The translations under genes and the position numbers were made by a program. Below the pieces are notes generated by a model. It saw only the letters and a list, made by a program, of their open reading frames with translations, did not search any database and had not been told where the DNA came from. Of a DNA stretch of 64,000 nucleotides, positions 48,577-56,779 are shown one piece after another (the stretch's first letter is position 1; every line of letters starts with the position of its first letter). Source of the stretch: Parabacteroides chinchillae (GTDB lineage: Bacteria; Bacteroidota; Bacteroidia; Bacteroidales; Tannerellaceae); assembly GCF_900108035.1 (NCBI RefSeq), contig NZ_FNVS01000006.1:1-64000 (forward strand), written 5' to 3'.

Positions 48577-49089
48577 TTACCAGTTAGCTACCGTTGCATT
48601 ATAGATTTGATCTACCAGTTCATCTACAATCTCTTTACACAAAGAATCCTGTATATTTTGCAACATCACATTACTGTCAAATTCACGATATGCAGAAAAA
48701 GTTTGTTCAAAGTCATCATCCGGAGTAACCCGGTTTGAATAACGAACACGAACCGTAATTGTCAAACGTGTTTGAGACGCATAAGCATCTTCTTTCACTG
48801 CCATAGGCGTCAGTTCATAACCAGTTATCTCACCTTCCAAATCCAAATCGCCGTTGCTCCGTACTAATTGTAAACGGGTCTGACGTATGTAAATATCCTT
48901 CAATGTCTCTGTGAAGACCTGTGATAAAGGAGGATATACCAAAGCTGCCTGGTTGGGAAAATCTTTGATGGTTATTGTTTTAATCTTTGTATAATCAATA
49001 GAAGCGCCATTAAATTTATACGAAATAGAACATGCCGTAACCAATGCGGTCAAAAGACAAAAGAATACTATTATTTTTTTATTCAACAT
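48577..49089 (-). CDS. lptE: LPS-assembly lipoprotein LptE (Bacteroidota type)
   Basis: This 170-residue outer-membrane lipoprotein plugs the LptD barrel that inserts lipopolysaccharide. It has a lipoprotein signal (lipobox VTAC), then SISYKFNGASIDYTKIKTI and TRLTITVRVRYSN stretches seen in Bacteroidota LptE, which is divergent from the E. coli protein. It starts one base after the sigma54 activator stop, so the two are one transcript. Confidence 0.85.
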   Translation of the reverse strand: MLNKKIIVFFCLLTALVTACSISYKFNGASIDYTKIKTITIKDFPNQAALVYPPLSQVFTETLKDIYIRQTRLQLVRSNGDLDLEGEITGYELTPMAVKEDAYASQTRLTITVRVRYSNRVTPDDDFEQTFSAYREFDSNVMLQNIQDSLCKEIVDELVDQIYNATVANW

Positions 49090-49090
49090 A

Positions 49091-50284
49091 TTACTCCAGA
49101 TTATATTCTTTAATTTTACGATACAATGTACGTTCTGAAATTTTCAAGTCGGCAGCAGCATTCTTACGACGACCGTTATGTTTCTCTAAAGCTTTACGAA
49201 TCATTTCCTTTTCAACATCTTCCAAGGATAATGACTCCTCTTCTTCTACATCTTCTGCTTCTTGTATCGGCGCATGGTGTACCTGATGAACCGGATGTAT
49301 AGGATGAGCATATGATGATTCTTCCGGAACAGGCATTTGTATATTTCCTCCCATTATGTCATGCACTAATTTCTTTAGTTCGTTGACATCCTTTTTCATA
49401 TCAAAAAGTACCTGATAAAGAATCTCCCGTTCACTGTTGAATATCTTTTGATCATTGTCTTGTTTTACCAGTACCGGATATTTCTCCAAATTCAAATTAG
49501 GCAGATATTGGCGTAATATATCAGCCGTAATATCTCTGTTTTCCTCAATTACTGAGATACGTTCGGTCACATTCTTTAATTCGCGCACATTCCCAGGCCA
49601 ACGATAAGTTATCAGTAACTGACGTGCTTCATCTTCCAAACGGACAGGAGGCATTCTATATTTCTCTGCACAATCTCCGGCAAACTTACGGAATAACAAA
49701 GAAATATCTTCTGTGCGTTCACGTAATGGAGGAACCTGGATAGGTACCGTACTCAAACGATAAAATAAATCTTCACGGAATTTTCCTTCGGATACGGCCT
49801 GTATCAAATTTACATTGGTCGCCGCAACTATACGTACATTTGTTTTCTGAACTTTTGAAGAACCTACTTTAATAAACTCCCCTGTTTCCAATACGCGTAA
49901 CAAACGAGCCTGTGTAGGCATGGGAAGCTCGCCCACTTCATCTAAAAATATGGTTCCACCATCAGCTACCTCAAAATATCCCTTACGGTCGGCCAACGCC
50001 CCTGTAAAAGAACCTTTTTCATGACCAAACAATTCTGAGTCAATAGTACCTTCAGGAATTGCACCACAATTTACTGCAATATATTGTCCGTGCTTACGGG
50101 GACTATTCTGGTGTATGATTTGAGGGAAAGTTTCTTTTCCCACACCACTTTCACCTGTAATCAAAACAGATAAATCGGTCGGAGCAACCTGCAGAGCCAC
50201 ATCAATCGCACGATTCAAGGCCGGGCTATTACCAATAATTCCAAAACGCTGCTTTATCTGTTGCACGTCTATTTTTAACATCAT
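49091..50284 (-). CDS. Sigma54-dependent transcriptional activator
   Basis: This roughly 397-residue protein lacks a receiver domain and starts almost directly with the AAA+ sigma54-interaction domain (about 15-245). Walker A is GESGVGKE, the sigma54-contact loop is GSFTGA (GAFTGA variant with Ser), and Walker B is GTIFLDEVGE. An unusual linker rich in His/Pro (about 330-350) follows, then a Fis-type HTH (about 355-397; NAAADLKISERTLYRKIKEY). It probably activates promoters with RpoN. It is the first gene of the unit with lptE and secG. Confidence 0.93.
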   Translation of the reverse strand: MMLKIDVQQIKQRFGIIGNSPALNRAIDVALQVAPTDLSVLITGESGVGKETFPQIIHQNSPRKHGQYIAVNCGAIPEGTIDSELFGHEKGSFTGALADRKGYFEVADGGTIFLDEVGELPMPTQARLLRVLETGEFIKVGSSKVQKTNVRIVAATNVNLIQAVSEGKFREDLFYRLSTVPIQVPPLRERTEDISLLFRKFAGDCAEKYRMPPVRLEDEARQLLITYRWPGNVRELKNVTERISVIEENRDITADILRQYLPNLNLEKYPVLVKQDNDQKIFNSEREILYQVLFDMKKDVNELKKLVHDIMGGNIQMPVPEESSYAHPIHPVHQVHHAPIQEAEDVEEEESLSLEDVEKEMIRKALEKHNGRRKNAAADLKISERTLYRKIKEYNLE

Positions 50285-50381
50285 ATTTATTAGATATCTG
50301 TAATTATTTCAGTTTATCTGCCAAAATTACAAATCTTAATCCAAACTTCCACAATAGAAAGCAGAATCTAATAGTCGTTTC

Positions 50382-51209
50382 TTATTTTTTAGCACCGTAA
50401 GTACGGTTATACAAAAATTCGGCTAGCTCCTTATCGTCTGAAATATTTTTTATCTCCTCTGGAGAAATTGGTTCACCTATATAAACATCAGCCGTCTTAC
50501 CACGTTTATTAAACGCTTCTGCAGGTATACGCAATGTCCTTATTTTCCAACTGATATTTCCCAGCCAATAAAAGAATTTCGAATTCAGAAAATCAAAATA
50601 TACAGGATAAACCGGAACATTTGATTTACGAATCAAACGTATGACACTATGAGTCCAAGGCAAATCTTGTATTCTTTTTGTATCTTTATTATAAAAGGAA
50701 ATTGCTCCGGCCGGAAAGAAACCCATCGGATGCCCTTCTTTCAAACGTTGTAAAGAAACACGGACTCCATTAACATTAGCTGGATTTGCTCCTTGGTTAT
50801 TGGAATCCGGTACTACCGATACGAAATTATCATCCATCGCTCCGATCTTGGAAAGAATACCGTTTACCATCACTTTAAAATCCGGGCGGCGAGCAGCGAA
50901 TATATCAATCAACATAATACCGTCCAACGATCCGATCGGATGATTGGAAACTGTACAAAAAGCACCTTCCGGCAAATGGTCTAAAAGCCCTGCATTATGA
51001 ACATTATATTTAATATCAATCAGCGGATCGCCCAACAAAGATGTTGTAAACTCAGCCCCACGTAATGCACAATTATTAGCATGTACTTTATTAACTTTGT
51101 CCACACAAAGCAACTTGATGACCAATTTCCCTAAGAAAGTTCCAACGGGTCCTTTAAAAAACGGGACCATTTCCTGTAGGTCATATATATCAACTACACT
51201 TTTTTTCAT
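50382..51209 (-). CDS. Lysophospholipid acyltransferase-like protein
   Basis: This 275-residue protein belongs to the PlsC-like acyltransferase superfamily. The catalytic His-Asp motif reads NHPIGSLDG, so His and Asp are five residues apart, as in a subset of hemolysin-like acyltransferases, rather than the common four. FFPAGAIS fits the second motif (FPEGT). It has a hydrophobic N-terminal region and is probably a peripheral inner-membrane enzyme that acylates a lipid. I chose the ATG at 51209 because AGGA precedes it, which also avoids overlap with the upstream gene. It is the last gene of the lipid set. Confidence 0.85.
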   Translation of the reverse strand: MKKSVVDIYDLQEMVPFFKGPVGTFLGKLVIKLLCVDKVNKVHANNCALRGAEFTTSLLGDPLIDIKYNVHNAGLLDHLPEGAFCTVSNHPIGSLDGIMLIDIFAARRPDFKVMVNGILSKIGAMDDNFVSVVPDSNNQGANPANVNGVRVSLQRLKEGHPMGFFPAGAISFYNKDTKRIQDLPWTHSVIRLIRKSNVPVYPVYFDFLNSKFFYWLGNISWKIRTLRIPAEAFNKRGKTADVYIGEPISPEEIKNISDDKELAEFLYNRTYGAKK

Positions 51210-51217
51210 AATTCCTA

Positions 51218-52102
51218 TTACAAGAAAGATGCGCACATCTTTTCATGCTTCTTCATTGCAATAGCCAAAACAATATTCAGCACGATTAGTTCATACAAAT
51301 AATAAGCCCAAACTTGTCCAGTCAGCACTATAATAAACATGACTATAGTACGTCCGTTAAATGTTAGCAAATCTATAAGACGCATAAGTTCACGGCTCTG
51401 CTTACGAAAATTAATCCTGATATCTTCAGGAATATTATCTCCATATTCAGCATGTAAACGACATAGCATTTGTTGCAAAGTCGGAGTTGCTTTTACTTGC
51501 AGCAGGGTATACCAGCGATATAAGAAATAAAAAGCCTTATTAATACCATATTTCATTTCTTTGTGCTTGGCCTTCACCTGTTCTAAAGATTGAAATTCGG
51601 CTCCTTTATCCTTACTTATAAAATAAAGATGAAGTGTTTTGTAATAGTCAGTAATATTTGCTTGTATCAGATGAGAGAGTCCGGATAATACGGCCAAAGC
51701 AAAAAACCAGTAAGTTCCATAATCGTGCGCCAACCGCAAAGCGAAACCCACATATATACAAGTAAACCAGATATCTCCGGCAAAACCATCCAAAATACGT
51801 CCAATTGCCGATTTAATGCCAGTAAGACGTGCCAGCTGCCCATCTACACAGTCCAATATATTAGCAAATACAAGCAATAAAATTCCTATAATATTATACG
51901 TCAAATTATCGTGGTAAAACATAAATCCGGTACCAGCCCCTACAAAAATAGAAACAACTGTTACCATATTCGGTGTAATCCTTGTACCACGAAGCATCTT
52001 GGCAATACGAAAACCAATAGGACGATAAAATATCTTGTCAATTACATTTTCAGTCTCTATTGATTTTAACGAAGCCTCGTATTCTTTATCCAAATTACTC
52101 AT
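51218..52102 (-). CDS. CDP-alcohol phosphotransferase family protein
   Basis: This 294-residue membrane enzyme has about six membrane segments and the CDP-OH-P motif. DCVDGQLAR is followed by eight residues and then GRILDGFAGD. In the usual form the last two Asp are three residues apart; here they are four apart, because a Gly sits where the fourth Asp is expected. Such enzymes transfer a phospho-alcohol from CDP-alcohol or CDP-diacylglycerol. The middle part is longer than usual, with a soluble loop (about 155-240). The ATG at 52102 follows the SDR stop; an upstream start overlaps SDR by 29 bases. Confidence 0.88.
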   Translation of the reverse strand: MSNLDKEYEASLKSIETENVIDKIFYRPIGFRIAKMLRGTRITPNMVTVVSIFVGAGTGFMFYHDNLTYNIIGILLLVFANILDCVDGQLARLTGIKSAIGRILDGFAGDIWFTCIYVGFALRLAHDYGTYWFFALAVLSGLSHLIQANITDYYKTLHLYFISKDKGAEFQSLEQVKAKHKEMKYGINKAFYFLYRWYTLLQVKATPTLQQMLCRLHAEYGDNIPEDIRINFRKQSRELMRLIDLLTFNGRTIVMFIIVLTGQVWAYYLYELIVLNIVLAIAMKKHEKMCASFL

Positions 52103-52109
52103 TTGTTCA

Positions 52110-52838
52110 TTATTTATATGAGTAGCCACCATCAACAACGACTATTTCGCCATTAAAGTAACTATTTTCTATCAACATTTTATAGACTTCAGCCAACTCG
52201 TCGGGATCACAAAAACGCCCTAAAGCGATCTTATTTTCTATATTCCGCCGTATCTTCACTGGTTTCGTTTTCTGCCATTCCGTATCAACAAAGCCGGGAG
52301 CCACAGCATTTATCCGTAAGTCATATGGAGCTAAAAACTTAACCAAATTTTTCACTAAAGCGTGAATCGCACTTTTAGTCACACCATATGCCAGAGATAC
52401 GGAATGAGGTTCAATACCCATTAAAGAACCGGTAAAAACTATCGATCCTCTTTTATTCATTAAACCAACAATACGCTGTAGAAGAAATACAGGAAAATGA
52501 ATATTCGCAAAAAATACCCGCTCCCATTCCGGCACCGACAATTCTTCAAACGGATCACGGCAAGTCATGCCTGCATTAAATACAATGGCATCTAACCGAA
52601 TGGATTGGTCTGTCAAATACAGATATATGCTTTCTATGGAATTACAATCGGAAATATCAGCTTTCAAACTGCTGACTTTTACATCATAAATCGCCGAAAG
52701 TTCCTCACAAACCTGCGCAGCTTTTATACAATCCGAGGCATAAGTCAACAAAAGATTATAACCCGATTTGGCTAAACAAGAAGCAACCGCCTTACCAATA
52801 CCCTTTGTGCCTCCGGTAATTAAAGCATATTTCTCCAT
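52110..52838 (-). CDS. SDR-family oxidoreductase
   Basis: This 242-residue classical short-chain dehydrogenase has the cofactor motif TGGTKGIG, the NAG motif in VFNAGMT, the active-site Ser region FTGSLMG and the catalytic YGVTK. The C-terminal VVDGGYSYK is typical. It probably uses NADPH on a keto group. It lies between a cytidylyltransferase and the CDP-alcohol phosphotransferase, so it could reduce a keto-sugar phosphate, as SDR partners do in CDP-ribitol synthesis. A 3-ketoacyl reductase role is an alternative. Confidence 0.9.
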   Translation of the reverse strand: MEKYALITGGTKGIGKAVASCLAKSGYNLLLTYASDCIKAAQVCEELSAIYDVKVSSLKADISDCNSIESIYLYLTDQSIRLDAIVFNAGMTCRDPFEELSVPEWERVFFANIHFPVFLLQRIVGLMNKRGSIVFTGSLMGIEPHSVSLAYGVTKSAIHALVKNLVKFLAPYDLRINAVAPGFVDTEWQKTKPVKIRRNIENKIALGRFCDPDELAEVYKMLIENSYFNGEIVVVDGGYSYK

Positions 52839-52848
52839 GAAGTGTATT

Positions 52849-53319
52849 CTATTCTTTTTCGCTAAAGCCTTTTACGGATTGAGGCTTCGCATTACGTTGA
52901 GATTTAAGATTAGCTTCGTATGAATCATGAATGGTCTTTTTCAGATTTGAAGAGGAAACGCCTGTTCCATAAGGAAAATAAAAAACTTGAACTCCCAAAT
53001 CTTTCAAATAGTCATATTTACCATACCAATCATCACCAACAACAAATGCATCGATATTTAATTTTTTGACAATTTCCGAATGATCCAACGAATGTTGGGG
53101 AATTACGATATCCGGTGTTTTCAAGGCTTCTATAATCTGAAGACGTTCATTAAACGGGATTATCGGACATGCCTTGTAAGAAGATACTAATTCATCCGTA
53201 CTTACACCTACAATCAAAATATCCGCCAGGCTACGGGCATAATTAATCATCCGAAGATGATTGTAATGAAACATATCAAATGTCCCGGAAGTATATACTA
53301 TTGTTTTATCCTTAAACAT
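52849..53319 (-). CDS. Cytidylyltransferase-like protein (TagD/GCT type)
   Basis: This 156-residue nucleotidyltransferase resembles glycerol-3-phosphate cytidylyltransferase. The N-terminal motif is SGTFDMFHYNHLRM, where the family HxGH is HYNH (Gly replaced by Asn). VVGDDWYGKYDYLKDLG and the C-terminal TGVSSSNLKK (R-T-E-G-I-S-S-like loop) fit. It likely couples CTP or ATP to a polyol phosphate. A charged tail of about 25 residues follows. It is the first gene of the presumed lipid set, and SDR follows after 10 bases. Confidence 0.88.
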   Translation of the reverse strand: MFKDKTIVYTSGTFDMFHYNHLRMINYARSLADILIVGVSTDELVSSYKACPIIPFNERLQIIEALKTPDIVIPQHSLDHSEIVKKLNIDAFVVGDDWYGKYDYLKDLGVQVFYFPYGTGVSSSNLKKTIHDSYEANLKSQRNAKPQSVKGFSEKE

Positions 53320-53386
53320 GTCGCTATTTTAATTTTGAACCGCAAACTTACACAAACTTTTCCTATCTAAAAAGTATAATAGGAAA

Positions 53387-53414
53387 AAGCATGGATTTCA
53401 TTCTATCCATGCTT
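53387..53414 (-). terminator. Intrinsic terminator after pdxA
   Basis: AAGCATGGAT pairs with ATCCATGCTT with an 8-base loop; on the minus strand TTTTTCC follows. It separates pdxA from the cytidylyltransferase gene. Confidence 0.85.
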
Positions 53415-53422
53415 CTTTTCTT

Positions 53423-54532
53423 TTAAATATCACCGGATTCTTCGTCCTTCGTCAAATCTAGTTTTTCATTATCGCCTCCCTTGTCAAAGTATTGCTTACG
53501 GAGAGGGTTTGCTGTCGCTTCAAAATATCGTATCCGATTACGATATATATCCAAAGCCACATACAAAGCCTGACGAAACGATTCTTCAGAAGCCAGGTTC
53601 TGTCCGGCTATATCATAAGCCGTGCCATGTGCAGGAGAAGTACGGATAATTGGTAAACCGGCAGTATAATTTACACCGTCCTCCATTGCCAAAGTCTTAA
53701 ACGGAGCCAGTCCCTGGTCATGATACATAGCTAAAACACCATCAAATTTATCATACATACAAGAACCAAAGAAGCCATCGGCGGCATAGGGTCCAAAAGA
53801 CATCACACCTCTTTTTTCGGCCTCTTGCATAGCCGGTATAATAATCGTTTCTTCTTCATTTCCAAGCAAACCAGCATCTCCGGCATGCGGATTCAATGAC
53901 AATACAGCAATTCTGGGTTTTACTATTCCAAAGTCTTGCTTTAATGACTGATTAAATATACGGAGTTTACTTACAATATCTTCCTGAGTTATGGATGAAG
54001 AAACCTTTGACAAAGGTATATGTCCGGTAACCAAAGCAACACGAAGAGTATCATTCATCAATATCATCAGAGCTTTCTTTCCTAAACCGCCAAAACACTC
54101 TTCCAAATATTCCGTATGTCCGGGGAAATGGAAATCATCATTTTGGATATTATGCTTGTTAATCGGAGCCGTCAGTAATACATCAACAACACCTCGCTTC
54201 AGATCCATTACAGCAGCCTCCAATGACTTAAATGCAGCTTCTCCTGCCACAGCAGTTGACTGAGCAAGCTCAACCTTTGTCTCGTCATCCACACAATTGA
54301 TGATATTTACGCGATTTACACCAGCTTCTTCCGCCTTGGTAATAATATTCATATTGACAGGAGGAAGCTCTAAAGCTTTCCTATGGTATGCCGCGATCTT
54401 TGAAGAACCATAAATAACAGGTGTACAAAGTTCAGCAACACGGGCGTCCGAGAATGTTTTCAGTATCACTTCATATCCGATACCGTTTATATCTCCGTGA
54501 GTAATCCCCACTTTAATCAATCGTTCTTCCAT
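53423..54532 (-). CDS. pdxA: 4-hydroxythreonine-4-phosphate dehydrogenase
   Basis: This 369-residue enzyme oxidises 4-phospho-hydroxythreonine in pyridoxal phosphate synthesis. Family motifs are THGDINGIGYEV, TAPINKHNI, GHTEYL, SLNPHAGDAGLLG (metal-binding His) and MYHDQGLAPFK. The C-terminus has a charged extension of about 20 residues. It starts 11 bases after the DUF4837 lipoprotein gene and ends in a terminator. Confidence 0.95.
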   Translation of the reverse strand: MEERLIKVGITHGDINGIGYEVILKTFSDARVAELCTPVIYGSSKIAAYHRKALELPPVNMNIITKAEEAGVNRVNIINCVDDETKVELAQSTAVAGEAAFKSLEAAVMDLKRGVVDVLLTAPINKHNIQNDDFHFPGHTEYLEECFGGLGKKALMILMNDTLRVALVTGHIPLSKVSSSITQEDIVSKLRIFNQSLKQDFGIVKPRIAVLSLNPHAGDAGLLGNEEETIIIPAMQEAEKRGVMSFGPYAADGFFGSCMYDKFDGVLAMYHDQGLAPFKTLAMEDGVNYTAGLPIIRTSPAHGTAYDIAGQNLASEESFRQALYVALDIYRNRIRYFEATANPLRKQYFDKGGDNEKLDLTKDEESGDI

Positions 54533-54543
54533 ATATAATATGT

Positions 54544-55578
54544 TTATTTCTTTTGTTCAGGAACATCAAGCGGATCACTTACCGGCTTGTCAAATTCCCC
54601 TGGCAAACGTAAAGTATATAATGCCGCTTCTATACGACGTATAAAATTACGCTTACTTGTCTCAGGTGCAAAAACAAAACCTTCAGCAACCACAACCCTA
54701 TTATTCTTTTCATCCAAACGGATATGGCTTACAAACGGCCCTCCCATCATATCACCTCGCATTTTCCATAAACCGCGTAACACTCCGCAATATTTACCAT
54801 TAACAGTAATTGGTTCATAATGAACGCCCCCCAGGGTTTCTGTTGCCATATAAGAACCTGGGAATGCACCCGGCAGATTAGCCTTCAACACAGAATCGCG
54901 CTTTGCTACCAGATAATCGGCTGTAAATGTATCCGGATCCGTATAGGGGAATGTGTAAACGACTAAATCTGTGCGTCCTGTATTTGCATTATTAGATGCC
55001 CAGAAAAAGTTTGTCGTATCCTTATAATAAGTCATATTTTCTGGTGCATTCAACATTACGTCAAAATCTTTCTTCAAATGCTCCATTACAACAGAACTAT
55101 AATTCTTTTCCAACTGAGCAATCGCGCGGTTCATTTCTGCTTCAACAAAGAAATTGGCCAGTTTATTTTTATTAGCGGTCAAATATTCAACAATACTTTG
55201 TGCATCCGGAGCTTTTAAAGTCAGCACGACTTGTCCTTTTGCCCAAGGATTATTTTCATAGCTTAATGAAACTTTCGTATAAGTAGACGGATTAATTTTA
55301 ACAATCAATATATTACGTACAAGCTTAAGCAATCCGTTAAAATCTTTAGGTTGAGCATATGTAATTTTAAGAGAAGGCTCCGACTGAGGAAGGCCAGGCA
55401 CCGGAGATTCCAGGTCAGCCTTGATTATCTCACCTGCTTCCCCTTTCCAATCCTTTTGATCCATTACGACAATAACTTCATAAGCAAGCCCAGTAGCCTG
55501 TGTCATCACCGGACCGGAACTACAAGCCCCTAATAATACCAGGAGCAACAAACTGGCAATAAATAAATGTGTTTTCAT
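54544..55578 (-). CDS. DUF4837 lipoprotein
   Basis: This 344-residue lipoprotein has lipobox LGAC (Cys19) and an N-terminal core (YEVIVVMDQKDWKGEAGEII) typical of DUF4837. The C-terminal half has GPFVSHIRLDEKNNRVVVAE and a last part with FIRRIEAALYTLRLP. The family occurs in Bacteroidota only, as far as I know, and has no assigned role. It is cotranscribed with pdxA but probably has an envelope role of its own. Confidence 0.88.
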   Translation of the reverse strand: MKTHLFIASLLLLVLLGACSSGPVMTQATGLAYEVIVVMDQKDWKGEAGEIIKADLESPVPGLPQSEPSLKITYAQPKDFNGLLKLVRNILIVKINPSTYTKVSLSYENNPWAKGQVVLTLKAPDAQSIVEYLTANKNKLANFFVEAEMNRAIAQLEKNYSSVVMEHLKKDFDVMLNAPENMTYYKDTTNFFWASNNANTGRTDLVVYTFPYTDPDTFTADYLVAKRDSVLKANLPGAFPGSYMATETLGGVHYEPITVNGKYCGVLRGLWKMRGDMMGGPFVSHIRLDEKNNRVVVAEGFVFAPETSKRNFIRRIEAALYTLRLPGEFDKPVSDPLDVPEQKK

Positions 55579-55635
55579 ACCCGTTATGTTTTATATAATA
55601 CAAATGTAATCCTTTTCTGTCAAAATACCGCCTGT

Positions 55636-56664
55636 TTAATCTTTTTGCTTGTTTTTTGCAGTAGATAACATCCCGCAAGCAGCAAAAATATCCTCTCCCC
55701 TGGAAGCACGGATAGTACAGATAATGCCTTTGGAGTTCAACATATCCCTGAACAATTCCATTTTACCCATGTCCGAACTTTCCAACGGTACATCCGGTAT
55801 TGCATGAAAACGGATCAGGTTCACCCGGCAAGGTATTTCTTTTAATAAACAAGCCAACGCTTCCGCATGTTTCAAACTATCGTTCAAATCTTTAAAAACA
55901 ATATATTCAAAAGAGACACGTCTTTGATGCGTAAAATCATATTGCTTTATCAATTCCAGCACATCATGAGCCGGAAAAGCTTTCTCTACAGGCATTAAAG
56001 ACAAACGTTCTGCAGAATAAGGGGAATGTAAACTAACCGCCAAGTGGCAATCACTTTCATCTAAAAAGCGTTTCAGTCCCTTTGCTCCGATTGTAGACAC
56101 GGTAATACGTTTCGGACTCCAGGCATATCCATAAGGGGCTGTTAATATTTCCAGCACTTTAAATAACTCGCCTACATTGTCCAACGGCTCTCCCATTCCC
56201 ATAAAAACGATATTTGTCAATTGTTCGTTTTCCGGCAATGACTGTATCTGATTCAATATTTGATTCGAAGTCAAATCAGCAGTAAAACCTTGCTTTCCTG
56301 TCATACAAAAAAGGCAATTCATTTTACATCCAACCTGAGACGACACGCACAATGTTGCCCTATCTTCCGTAGGTATATACACAGATTCAACAAAACGTCC
56401 CTCCCCTACCTGAAAAAGATATTTTATAGTACCATCTACCGACTTCATAAAATCCGATGGAGCCATTGCTCCAACTTCATAATGATTTTCAAGCCAAGAA
56501 CGTTTAGCTGCAGCAATATTTGTCATTTCAGCTATTGAAACAACTTTCTTCTTATACAACCAATCAGCCATTTGCTTTGCCGCATATCCAGGCAATCCTG
56601 CTTCCGAAGCAACCTCTTTCAATTCATCCAGAGTCATACCCAGCAAACGTTTTTTTCCGTTCAT
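55636..56664 (-). CDS. rlmN: 23S rRNA/tRNA adenine C2-methyltransferase
   Basis: This 342-residue radical SAM enzyme methylates A2503 in 23S rRNA and A37 in tRNAs. The cluster motif is CKMNCLFC (about 112-119). MGMGEPLDN, a SLHSPYS stretch near the middle and the late CTIRASRGEDIFAACG, with the methyl-carrying Cys, complete the family features. Length is normal. It stands downstream of the ppiD terminator and upstream of the DUF4837-pdxA unit. Confidence 0.95.
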   Translation of the reverse strand: MNGKKRLLGMTLDELKEVASEAGLPGYAAKQMADWLYKKKVVSIAEMTNIAAAKRSWLENHYEVGAMAPSDFMKSVDGTIKYLFQVGEGRFVESVYIPTEDRATLCVSSQVGCKMNCLFCMTGKQGFTADLTSNQILNQIQSLPENEQLTNIVFMGMGEPLDNVGELFKVLEILTAPYGYAWSPKRITVSTIGAKGLKRFLDESDCHLAVSLHSPYSAERLSLMPVEKAFPAHDVLELIKQYDFTHQRRVSFEYIVFKDLNDSLKHAEALACLLKEIPCRVNLIRFHAIPDVPLESSDMGKMELFRDMLNSKGIICTIRASRGEDIFAACGMLSTAKNKQKD

Positions 56665-56700
56665 TCCGTATTAATCTATTATTTTATTTTGCAAAGATAT

Positions 56701-56738
56701 AAAAAAGCTGCCGTACTCTATATGAGCACGGCAGCTTT
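56701..56738 (-). terminator. Intrinsic terminator after ppiD
   Basis: On the minus strand AAAGCTGCCGT pairs with ACGGCAGCTTT with a 13-base loop, and T6 follows. Confidence 0.88.
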
Positions 56739-56779
56739 ATCACAGGCCATATACTTAAGCCTTATATCTTCATCCGGTA

